64,000 nucleotides of DNA from Gammaproteobacteria bacterium (GTDB lineage Bacteria; Pseudomonadota; Gammaproteobacteria; Pseudomonadales; Azotimanducaceae), in contig JAPOXV010000026.1 in NCBI GenBank assembly GCA_026706935.1, positions 1,083,721 to 1,147,720 on the forward strand. The letters are read 5' to 3'. The number at the start of each line of letters is the position of its first letter. The stretch's first letter is position 1. Made by a program: the position numbers and the translations under genes. Positions 56,406-64,000 of this stretch are shown one piece after another. The notes beneath the pieces are model-generated. The model worked only from the letters and a program-made list of their open reading frames with translations, was not told the origin of the DNA and did no database searches.

Positions 56406-57251
56406 ATGGGCAAATTCGACATAGTGTCATTCTGTAGATTTACAAAATTGAAGAAATGGCAGTTCCGCCTGATCTACGCTTCAGTTGTTTTTCTTTGCGG
56501 ATTCGCACTATTCGGACACGCGTTCGAAGAGGGTAATGAGGTACATGAGCCAAGAGCGCCGGAAGACCTAACTCCGGACGAAATCTCTGAAATTCAAAGT
56601 CGATCACAAGCAATCTTAGCTGCTTTGTCCGAAGCGATTCAGCGCGGAGAAACTGAGAATATCCCGATTTCGAACCGTACTTACCCGTTTGACAGACCGA
56701 TCGCCATCGGCGATTTCATCCCTCTTAAGTTCAAACCTATACAGACATTACCTAAGGTCTTGCTTCAGCATGCGACTGGCGAAGGACTTCGAGTCGATGA
56801 GCGGCGGTGGCCACTTTGGTTTATGGAGAAGTTCAATGTGCACCTCCTTGCGGAAGACGATGCGATCGAGTTGCCTAGTTCCATAACAATGTTCTACTCA
56901 GTGGAGAGACACGGTGTTACCGTGGATCGGAATGTCTCGATGGTACTTAATAGAACGGAGAACGCATACTATTTCGAGCGGCCATTTGAGCTTATGGAAT
57001 CGATGTTAAATGCGGTAGAGGAAGTTAAAAATGCGGATCCGCGTAATCGGAATCGACCCACATTGGAAATACATGAACTAACAGGATTTCAGGACGTACA
57101 TAAATACGCGCAGGACAACTACTTTCCCACCGGAGTACCGATCGTCTACAGCTTGAGAATAGGCGATCTACGCCTGCACACGAGTCACTCTTGGGTCGGT
57201 CGTGCGAATGAACTAACAGAAGTCTTTAACGAAACGCTATGGCTAAAGTGA
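56406..57251 (+). CDS. Secreted or membrane-anchored protein of unknown function
   Basis: A 281-residue protein from ATG 56406 (the frame is open earlier, but that part is not protein-like and overlaps no ribosome site). After a basic start (FTKLKKWQFR) comes one hydrophobic segment, LIYASVVFLCGFALFGHAF, near residues 25-43, so it is exported or anchored. The rest is soluble, with an acidic helix (DEISEIQSRSQAILAALSEA) and beta-rich parts around SSITMFYSVERHGVTVDRN. I do not recognise the family. It is 236 bases downstream of the sulfatase on the same strand; no functional link is shown by the sequence. Confidence 0.6.
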   Translation: MGKFDIVSFCRFTKLKKWQFRLIYASVVFLCGFALFGHAFEEGNEVHEPRAPEDLTPDEISEIQSRSQAILAALSEAIQRGETENIPISNRTYPFDRPIAIGDFIPLKFKPIQTLPKVLLQHATGEGLRVDERRWPLWFMEKFNVHLLAEDDAIELPSSITMFYSVERHGVTVDRNVSMVLNRTENAYYFERPFELMESMLNAVEEVKNADPRNRNRPTLEIHELTGFQDVHKYAQDNYFPTGVPIVYSLRIGDLRLHTSHSWVGRANELTEVFNETLWLK

Positions 57252-57358
57252 CGATGACCTTGGACTTAAGCGAACTATGAAAATCGTGTCACGTATTTTC
57301 TTGAAATTCATTTCTGTCGACATCCGTATTCCCGACATCTCATATCACTCGTAGTATC

Positions 57359-58210
57359 GTGAGCGACTCAACAGACTCCCGTGCGGGGATGACTGAAGAA
57401 CAACGTTACCTCTTCGACACTTTCGGATACTTGGTGATTCCGAATGCATTGAAGAAAGCGCAAGTTGAAGACTTGCTCACGACACTCCGAACTTCAACGG
57501 AGCAGTTTCCTCCGATTGCGCAATGTGAAGGACCATTACATTGGGGCAAGATTTGGCGGGATCTGCTTGACTTGCCTTCGATTACGCCATTGCTTGAGGA
57601 AATAATCGGAAATCACGGTGTGCGAGAAGGTCGAGCGAAACAAGGTCTCCCTTATATACCCACATTCCGCATTGACCACATCAATGTGCATACACACGTG
57701 AAGAAGGGGTTTGCCGGCGCTGTCTTGCATGGCGGTTGGAAGGGTACAGGTGGCTCACAGTTCACGTCATACCATGACAATCGTTTTTACAACGGACTCG
57801 TTTCAGTGTCCTTCGAATTATTCGACACGTTTCCAAACGATGGTGGTTTCGGATGCGTGCCTGGGTCCCATAAATCGAATGTAGCAATGCCATCGACATG
57901 GCGAGATTTAACAAAAGGTGTACCCGACTGTGTGAAACGCATTTCAGCGGCTGCTGGAGATGCCATTGTGTTTACGGAAGCACTTACGCATGGGACGTTG
58001 CCCTGGCAGGTTGACGCGCCGCGCCGAACACTGTTCTACAAATTTTCTCCCCATGGCTCAACTTGGTCAGCTGATTACTTCAACCCCGACGATTTCCGAA
58101 CTTATCCTGATATCGACGATCGCAAGCTAGCAATTCTTGAGCCTCCGAATGCACGTTACACGCATCGGCCAACTCGTCCTGCACCGTTGAACGACGAGGT
58201 CGAAGACTAG
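57359..58210 (+). CDS. PhyH-family protein with HxG instead of HxD (PhyH no. 5)
   Basis: A 283-residue PhyH-fold protein starting at GTG. YNGLVSVSFELFD and GGFGCVPGSHKSN are clear family strands, and EALTHGTLPW gives a distal His (211), with APRRTLFYKF as the 2-oxoglutarate Arg region. At the usual first metal site I see AVLHGGW, His124-Gly-Gly126, so the carboxylate of His-x-Asp is absent; the His124-His211 distance of 87 is close to the 89 of human phytanoyl-CoA hydroxylase. An HDN at residue 139 is a weaker alternative. Fe/2-oxoglutarate halogenases also lack this Asp. It may be a halogenase-like or non-catalytic member. Neighbours are a hypothetical gene and an esterase. Confidence 0.8.
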   Translation: MSDSTDSRAGMTEEQRYLFDTFGYLVIPNALKKAQVEDLLTTLRTSTEQFPPIAQCEGPLHWGKIWRDLLDLPSITPLLEEIIGNHGVREGRAKQGLPYIPTFRIDHINVHTHVKKGFAGAVLHGGWKGTGGSQFTSYHDNRFYNGLVSVSFELFDTFPNDGGFGCVPGSHKSNVAMPSTWRDLTKGVPDCVKRISAAAGDAIVFTEALTHGTLPWQVDAPRRTLFYKFSPHGSTWSADYFNPDDFRTYPDIDDRKLAILEPPNARYTHRPTRPAPLNDEVED

Positions 58211-58293
58211 GCGATCGCGAAAGTGCTCGTTAATCAGCGCTAGCGTCGTCCGAATAATCCCCGACGCGAACGCTTATTTTTGGATTCCGAGTC

Positions 58294-59841
58294 ATGACTC
58301 AAGTTGAAACCTCGTACGGTACAGTCGCTGGTCTTAACGCTGACGGTGTGCTGTCTTTTAAAAACATTCCGTATGCGGCTGCGCCGACCGGGGAGGATCG
58401 TTGGTCGGCGCCGAAACCGCCGGAAGCCTGGGCAGGGGTAAGACAGGCTGATGAGTTTGGACCGATATCGTGGCAAATCGTTGCAACGGAGCAAGGAGCT
58501 CTCTCGTTTGCACAAGATGCGACGCCGCCAGTATTGGCAGAAGACTGTCTGAGTCTGAATGTCTGGACTCCAAGTGCCGATGGCGAAGCAAGACCTGTTA
58601 TGGTCTGGATACATGGTGGCGCTTTTGTTACCGGATCGGGCTCATCGCCGATTTACGACGGCTCGATTCTGTCCAGACGCGGCAATGTGGTTGTCGTAAC
58701 GATCAATTACAGATTGGGCGTTTTGGGATTCTTGAACTTAAATGAAGTTACCGGTGGGCGAATACCTTCAACTGGAAATGAAGGATTGCTTGATCAGGCC
58801 TTCGCGCTGGAATGGGTTCGGGACAATATTGCTCGATTTGGCGGTGATCCGAAGAACGTCACGATTTTTGGTGAATCTGCCGGAGGTATGAGTGTTGGTG
58901 CACTCTTAGCTTTGCGTGAAGCGAACGGTCTCTTTCACAAAGCAATCCCTCAGAGTGGTGCTGCACACACAGCCAATACGCTCGCTCAGTCAAACGATGT
59001 TGCATCGCAGTTACTTTCGGCCCTTGATATTTCGCCGAATAGCAATCTAAACAAACTGTTTGAGCTACCTGCAGAGGAACTCACTCGAGTTGGTGCTGAG
59101 GTTTCAGCGAAGTTACCCTGGATGTGTTACGAACCCTGTATCGACGGTTCACAACTTTCCGCACGCCCCATCGACTGCGTGGCAAATGGTTCTGCCGATG
59201 ATGTCTCTGTGTTGGTGGGTTGCACTCGCGATGAGTGGCTACTCTTCAGCGTCATGGACCCAACGATCAAATCGATGACGCAAGACGATTTTGAGAGACG
59301 ACTTGAGTCGCGGAATGGTCGACCGGACCTGAGAGCACTCGGGCAGAGTTACTACGAGATTCTCTCTCGCGACGGTAATGACGTTTCGCCTGCGGATGTA
59401 TGGCAGGTACTGGAATCTGATCGCGGATTTCGCATGCCAGGTATCGTATTAGCGGAGACATTGCATAAGCGATCGAACGACGCATATCAATATCTATTCA
59501 CGGTCGAATCACCGGCGTATGGCGGGATTCTAAAGTCTTGCCACGCGATCGACATTGGTTACGTATTCGGTACACACAATCTGAACGACGGTACGCGTGG
59601 TTTCTTCGGTGGTGAACCGGCGCACATTGAATTAGCGGAAGCCACGATGGATGCCTGGCTGGCGTTTGCGCACACAGGCAATCCCGCAACAGATGCGTTA
59701 TCTACGTGGTCTCCTTACGGCAAAGAGAAGCGATCTACTGCTATATTCGGTCTGCCGGTCTCAGTGGAAGATGCGCCGCTGGAGGAGTTGCGCGCATTGT
59801 GGGACGACACAAGTGTTCAGAGCGCCATTGGTGCTCTTTGA
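58294..59841 (+). CDS. Type B carboxylesterase
   Basis: A 515-residue alpha/beta hydrolase of the carboxylesterase type B family (PnbA-like). The oxyanion region is VMVWIHGGAFVTGSGSSPIY near residues 100-119. The nucleophile elbow is FGESAGGMS with Ser195. The catalytic His lies in LKSCHAIDIGYVFGTHN near residue 416. FGGDPKNVTIFGESAGG is the family signature. The start is ATG 58294 without a signal peptide, so it is probably cytoplasmic. It cleaves esters of small alcohols or aryl esters. It follows the PhyH gene by 83 bases on the same strand and is convergent with the large propeller gene. Confidence 0.92.
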   Translation: MTQVETSYGTVAGLNADGVLSFKNIPYAAAPTGEDRWSAPKPPEAWAGVRQADEFGPISWQIVATEQGALSFAQDATPPVLAEDCLSLNVWTPSADGEARPVMVWIHGGAFVTGSGSSPIYDGSILSRRGNVVVVTINYRLGVLGFLNLNEVTGGRIPSTGNEGLLDQAFALEWVRDNIARFGGDPKNVTIFGESAGGMSVGALLALREANGLFHKAIPQSGAAHTANTLAQSNDVASQLLSALDISPNSNLNKLFELPAEELTRVGAEVSAKLPWMCYEPCIDGSQLSARPIDCVANGSADDVSVLVGCTRDEWLLFSVMDPTIKSMTQDDFERRLESRNGRPDLRALGQSYYEILSRDGNDVSPADVWQVLESDRGFRMPGIVLAETLHKRSNDAYQYLFTVESPAYGGILKSCHAIDIGYVFGTHNLNDGTRGFFGGEPAHIELAEATMDAWLAFAHTGNPATDALSTWSPYGKEKRSTAIFGLPVSVEDAPLEELRALWDDTSVQSAIGAL

Positions 59842-59997
59842 GCTCGAGGATAGAGACTTCTAAGTACGCTCAACGCAGCATATATGTTCAATCGCGCGAG
59901 CAGTGCAATCTGAAAGCTTGGAGAACTGTTCCGGTATGCCGGTATCGGATGAGAAGACGACGAGTTCGCAGACTACGTCATGACGCGCAACGATTGG

Positions 59998-62900
59998 CTA
60001 CTGACTGCTATGAAACCCGATCGTTGTCGTAACGCTTGGCGTACCGCAAGTGTCGCCTTCGTAGAGTCCAATGTTGTCTAACTGAACTGACGGGGACGCA
60101 CCCGCTAAGTCAAAAGCAACTCGCGCCGTGATATCGGTTCGGTCTGCCGTAAACGTGTGCTTGAAATTCTGCCAGTAGTTCCGCAAATCCACGTTCTCAG
60201 TGAACAGCCGTTGCCACTGATGCATGCTCTGATCAACGTAGACATCAATGCTACGGTCCGAATCGGCCCTTGCTCGGAAACAGACCGAATACTCCTGATC
60301 TTCGACGATGGAAACATGGTGACTGATCTGAGCCCACCATGGTTGACTTTCGTTCACGGTCCGTATTACTGTGTTGATAAACCCGTTTCGAATTGAAACG
60401 TCGTTGTTCGCGACCTCAACCGTATTCCAGAACTCTTGTAAGGGGAAGATAAATTGATCAAACGTTCCCCCGCTTACGATGAGGTTTCCGTTCCTAACAG
60501 TTTTGTCTACTTCCTGAGAGAAGAACATCACGTCGTTACTTACCATGCCACCTTCGTTTTGAATCTGGAGGAAGTTCAATCCGTATCGGTCTGGCGCTTC
60601 GTCGAGTGATACGACAATCGTTTCGTCCTCACAGGTGGGAAATGTTTCATTCTCGCACGCGACCGTTCCCTGAACCGCGTGCCCGTTAACGAAGATCAAT
60701 GCGTCGTTCTGAATATGCCGACCCTTAAGTATTAGTGTCAGGTCGTCTGAGAGGTACGTTATTTCGACGGTTGGCGATTGTTGTACGACGCCATCGTATA
60801 GGGTGTCGCGTTCCGTCCAAAAAGGCCAGATTGCGGGTTGTGGCTGATCCGGTAGGACATTTTGTCCAATTCGACCTGTAAACGTGAGTACGAGGTCGCC
60901 CGAGACCGCCTGCTCTCTTAAGTCGACAAGCTCATATGTGATATCGTGATCGGACCGATCGTGCCATTCACCATCAACATATTCAAGCGCGAGACCGAAT
61001 GCGTCTTCGGTTGAATTGTCGTCCGTGGCATCTTCGTTGGATGCTGAGTCTACACTCGCGTCTGAGTCGTCATCGAGTTCTATGTAAACCCCGTCGGCGT
61101 GTAACAACACGGCGCCACTATCCGCTGCAGCGATTAGCGTCGCAACGACCCGGTCGGTCATCTCGGTATGAACGTTGTCATCGGCCAGTGACGAGTTGAA
61201 CGTTGCTTGGCGGGCAAATGTACCGGAGAAACCTGTGCTGTACTCAAGCACCATGTCCCAGTTAGCTTGAGTGCGTGCGCCTGCGTGAAACCAGACTTCC
61301 TGCTCGGGGATATCAGCACCTAGGTCCATTCCGATGCGCTCGATCAAGTCGATTACGTTGAACCGAGCTTGCGGCGTAACAATCCAACGGTCGTAAGCGC
61401 CTCGCCAAGTCGGTGCATCCATGCCATTGAATGATCCTACTCCGGAATTGACGTCTCGAGCTGATGGTGTGTTCGTCGTAGTCAGGAACGGCGGCTTATG
61501 GCATGCGCCACAGGTTTGCGCACCGGTATCTGTGCCGGAATCATTCAAGAAATTGAATTCAAAAATGCCTTCTTTCGCGGAAGCTGAAAGTTCGTTGTCG
61601 AATGGACGATTGGGTGCCGGCGGAAAGGGTACGTTTAGGATGAAGTGAGCGAGCGCATCACGTTCCTCGATGTTCAGTGCACCGCCTTTATCTTCTTCGT
61701 TAGTAGGGCAGTCGGTAACGTCGCACATGGTCGTTCCCAAGCTACCGTCAACGAGAAATCTAGTACAGGTTTCTGGGTCGTCAAGTTCGCAGTTAGGTTC
61801 AACAGGATCCCAGAGACTCTGTACGTTTATTCCTCCGTAAGGATCACCTGGAATACCGTCCCAGTGGTACGGTTGCGTATCGCGAAGTCCGCGTACCGGC
61901 ATCGTCAAACGAGGTGGGATTTGGGTACAACCTGGATGGTTACACAGCGGCGTGTCGAGGATCCAAACCAATTGGTCGACATTGTTGTCCGGGTGGCAGC
62001 TGTCGCACGAGAATGTCCCAGTAGTCGATGCATTTGCATCGTTGAACGCGATGCGTCCGAGTTTCATCTCATCGGACGTTGGGTCGTCGAGCGAGATCGT
62101 CGTCATGATGGACGGTTCTGTAAGCGTCGATAGATCCACTCGTGTAATCGTGTTTGCAACCGCATTCATCACCCACGCTTCGGATACGACGTCATCGTCA
62201 TCGTATACGAGCTTCACACCACGAGGCACCGCGCCAACATCGACTCGTCCGGTTACGGTACCCGACTCGACATCGAATACGAAAAGCTTGTTTGAGCCTG
62301 CCGCCGTGCCGATCAGTGTGGCGTTGTCCTTCGTTATTTCTACGGCGAATGGGGTTGCTAGCGCCATACCTGCTTCTGGCTGCTCCGGCGGAAGCGGTTC
62401 CAGTTCGAAGATCTCAGGATCCTCACAGCTTTGTGCGCTGCAATTGACTCGTGTGATCTGATTCAGAAAGGCTCGATTCTCCATTTCTGCGAGGCCGTGA
62501 CCTTGCGTTCCGGCTAGCCCGTTGGCATCGTTTCTCGCTTCCGCTTGAGCAATGTACACATTCCGTCGACCATCAACTGCCATTCCATAAAGTAGCGTAC
62601 CTGTGCCTTCAACGTGATCGATTAAGCGATCGCTTCGCGTGTCGAAAACAAATAGGTCACGATCGGGAACTTTGGGATTTCTGACGATATCAACATCGTA
62701 ATGGAGTGAAAGTACGTTGTTGGTGGTATGAGTTTCCTGGACAGCGTCATATGTACACATGGAACCGTCAATCTGACCGGGATTACATCCAGATAGCTGT
62801 GTGGTATTTCCTGATTCAAATGCCGTTACATAGAGTCGAGTGCCACGCACAACCAGCGCCCGTGGATCTTGCGCATTAATCTTCAAGTGCTTTGTCACAA

Positions 62901-63501
62901 CGCGAGTCTCAGTGTTGATGACCGCGACTTGGTTCGAAGGTCCTAATGCGACATACGCCTTTCTACCATCTTGCGTAAATGCGATCCCAACAGGTTCATC
63001 GAAATTCGTGCTGAAAGAGAAACGATCAACGTTTTGTATCGTTGCAACGATTTGATGATAAAACGCGCTTTCTGGATCTGTGTCGATCACGCTGATCGTG
63101 TCAGAAATGTGGTTCGAAACCCAAATTTCGTCAGCGTTTGGTCTCGCTACGACGCTTACCGGATCGATACCAACGTTGATGCGAAATACGACACTATCTG
63201 ACGTCGGATCGATTACATCCAATGTATCAGCTGGCGTGTTCACGACGTAGACGAGATCACTGTGAAGCGCGAGAGGGTTGAAATGTGGGCTTGCGAATGT
63301 CGGGTGACCGTCTAGGTCGCTAATGGGTGCTTGAATGCCGAATGTGCTGCTTGAAACGTCTTGGTCTTCGTCGTCTTGAGCGACTGCGTTCGTCGCCAAA
63401 AGACCGTAGGAAAAACAAAGTAATAGCGGGAGAAAATGACGCAAGCGGCTCCGTGGACCTATACCACGAAGCGAAGGTAATGCTCTATACGCAACACTCA
63501 T
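59998..63501 (-). CDS. Exported beta-propeller/di-heme cytochrome/carbohydrate-binding fusion
   Basis: A 1167-residue protein from ATG 63501 (after AAGG; an open frame continues to 63576). The signal peptide runs through LRHFLPLLLCFSYGLLATNAVAQ, cited as positions 18-41. Residues 60-450 form YVTN-type beta-propeller blades (VYVVNTPADTLDVIDP, IWVSNHISDTISVIDT, AYVALGPSNQVAVINT). Two c-type heme sites follow: Cys499-x-x-Cys502-His503 and Cys664-x-x-Cys667-His668, as in MauG/cytochrome c peroxidase-like proteins. The final 160 residues resemble a CBM4/9-type beta-sandwich with LDNIGLYEG. Periplasmic or outer-surface redox role bound to a polysaccharide is inferred. It is unusually long for the propeller-cytochrome group. 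Confidence 0.83.
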   Translation of the reverse strand: MSVAYRALPSLRGIGPRSRLRHFLPLLLCFSYGLLATNAVAQDDEDQDVSSSTFGIQAPISDLDGHPTFASPHFNPLALHSDLVYVVNTPADTLDVIDPTSDSVVFRINVGIDPVSVVARPNADEIWVSNHISDTISVIDTDPESAFYHQIVATIQNVDRFSFSTNFDEPVGIAFTQDGRKAYVALGPSNQVAVINTETRVVTKHLKINAQDPRALVVRGTRLYVTAFESGNTTQLSGCNPGQIDGSMCTYDAVQETHTTNNVLSLHYDVDIVRNPKVPDRDLFVFDTRSDRLIDHVEGTGTLLYGMAVDGRRNVYIAQAEARNDANGLAGTQGHGLAEMENRAFLNQITRVNCSAQSCEDPEIFELEPLPPEQPEAGMALATPFAVEITKDNATLIGTAAGSNKLFVFDVESGTVTGRVDVGAVPRGVKLVYDDDDVVSEAWVMNAVANTITRVDLSTLTEPSIMTTISLDDPTSDEMKLGRIAFNDANASTTGTFSCDSCHPDNNVDQLVWILDTPLCNHPGCTQIPPRLTMPVRGLRDTQPYHWDGIPGDPYGGINVQSLWDPVEPNCELDDPETCTRFLVDGSLGTTMCDVTDCPTNEEDKGGALNIEERDALAHFILNVPFPPAPNRPFDNELSASAKEGIFEFNFLNDSGTDTGAQTCGACHKPPFLTTTNTPSARDVNSGVGSFNGMDAPTWRGAYDRWIVTPQARFNVIDLIERIGMDLGADIPEQEVWFHAGARTQANWDMVLEYSTGFSGTFARQATFNSSLADDNVHTEMTDRVVATLIAAADSGAVLLHADGVYIELDDDSDASVDSASNEDATDDNSTEDAFGLALEYVDGEWHDRSDHDITYELVDLREQAVSGDLVLTFTGRIGQNVLPDQPQPAIWPFWTERDTLYDGVVQQSPTVEITYLSDDLTLILKGRHIQNDALIFVNGHAVQGTVACENETFPTCEDETIVVSLDEAPDRYGLNFLQIQNEGGMVSNDVMFFSQEVDKTVRNGNLIVSGGTFDQFIFPLQEFWNTVEVANNDVSIRNGFINTVIRTVNESQPWWAQISHHVSIVEDQEYSVCFRARADSDRSIDVYVDQSMHQWQRLFTENVDLRNYWQNFKHTFTADRTDITARVAFDLAGASPSVQLDNIGLYEGDTCGTPSVTTTIGFHSSQ

Positions 63502-63738
63502 TACACCTTCCCGCGGTAAGAGCCGTGCGCTGATTAACCTTTTATTGTAATTGGGTGAATTCGGTAATTCAAGCAAAAGACATTTCTACACATGGCGATC
63601 GGACATCGTGTCAAAATGTCGATTCGACGAGGTGTTTCCACCCGCCCGTTAATGTGATTGCTACGGAAGTGGGAGGCTAGTTAGGTCGAACCTCGGTTGA
63701 AGTCAAATTCCCTCAAATCCAAGTCCTAGACTTGTCCA

Positions 63739-64000
63739 TCACCGTTCCGTTCTTAGTGCGGCGATACCATCCGTTACTCCACGTGTTGCCCAGCCTTCCC
63801 AAGGCATCGTGAAGAAGCGGAAACCGAGATCGACGAGTGCCGATGGCGTGATACCAGGGGGCACGAAGAACATTCCTGCCGCTATTCCCGCGTCACTGCA
63901 TGCACTGCCTATTCGAGTTAGCGCGTCTTTGTAGGTACTGCTTGTGTAGTCGAGTGGTACGTCTAGATTGATCGAAAGATCGGACGGACCGACTAATACG
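63739..64000 (-). CDS. HpcH/HpaI-family aldolase, 3' end only
   Basis: The last 87 codons of a gene that enters from beyond base 64000, ending at TGA 63739-63741. VLVGPSDLSINLDVPLD matches the conserved G-P-x-D-L-S segment of HpcH/HpaI aldolases, and DAGIAAGMFFVPPGITPSAL plus LGFRFFTMPWEGWATRGVTD match the final barrel strands. These enzymes cleave or form 2-oxo acid aldol products such as 4-hydroxy-2-oxo-heptanedioate with a divalent metal. The catalytic N-terminal part is outside the window, so the substrate class cannot be refined. Confidence 0.8.
   Translation of the reverse strand, partial: VLVGPSDLSINLDVPLDYTSSTYKDALTRIGSACSDAGIAAGMFFVPPGITPSALVDLGFRFFTMPWEGWATRGVTDGIAALRTER

Noticed and set aside
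1-64000. CRISPR arrays or rRNA genes
   Set aside because: No regularly spaced direct repeats of CRISPR size and no rRNA sequence were noticed on reading through the window.

Overview
The window looks like a chromosomal piece of an aerobic, Gram-negative, probably marine heterotroph, most likely gammaproteobacterial. The reasons are a TonB-dependent outer-membrane receptor, a lipoprotein signal, Tat-exported PhoX-like protein, heme A synthase (CtaA/COX15), phosphoenolpyruvate carboxylase and a tRNA-Arg(CCG) very close to the enterobacterial one. The taxonomy is inference. Non-ATG starts (GTG, TTG) are common and several start choices rest on visible Shine-Dalgarno sequences.

Layout. 1-15.8 kb: a scavenging and catabolic mosaic: the end of an ankyrin-repeat gene, PnuC, a flavin-dependent LLM oxidoreductase, a sulfatase-fold hydrolase with Thr at the nucleophile position, a YdjM-like membrane protein, an APC permease convergent with a nucleoside hydrolase, a phytanoyl-CoA dioxygenase (PhyH), a short MDR dehydrogenase, a class III CoA-transferase, a Rieske oxygenase and ppc. 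16.2-23.5 kb: a compact beta-glucan (laminarin-type) locus: GH16 lipoprotein, TonB-dependent receptor and a clan GH-A hydrolase. 23.6-29.9 kb: a second PhyH, a YtrA-type GntR regulator translationally coupled to an ABC ATPase and a membrane protein, an N-acyl-D-amino-acid deacylase-like amidohydrolase and a GST.

30.1-47.8 kb is a defence island: an orphan HigA-like antitoxin, a type I restriction system in the order hsdR-hsdS-hsdM, a decayed IS1380-like transposase, a divergent pair made of an FRG-TPR protein and a 1543-residue PD-(D/E)XK nuclease-STAND NTPase-helical repeat protein (Avs-like architecture), a frameshifted IS256 transposase, a hypothetical gene and a higBA toxin-antitoxin pair. 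The divergent FRG/STAND pair is the best candidate for an undescribed system.

48.0-64 kb: a HAD hydrolase overlapping a PhyH-HEAT fusion, tRNA-Arg(CCG) overlapping the 3' end of ctaA, PhoX-like protein, an O-methyltransferase with another PhyH, a canonical Cys-type sulfatase, a secreted protein of unknown function, a PhyH with an HxG instead of HxD motif, a type B carboxylesterase, a very large beta-propeller/di-heme/carbohydrate-binding fusion, and the 3' end of an HpcH/HpaI-type aldolase. Five PhyH-family enzymes, two sulfatase-fold enzymes, esterase, Rieske oxygenase and amidohydrolase point to breakdown of diverse dissolved organic matter. No CRISPR array, rRNA gene or integrase was seen.
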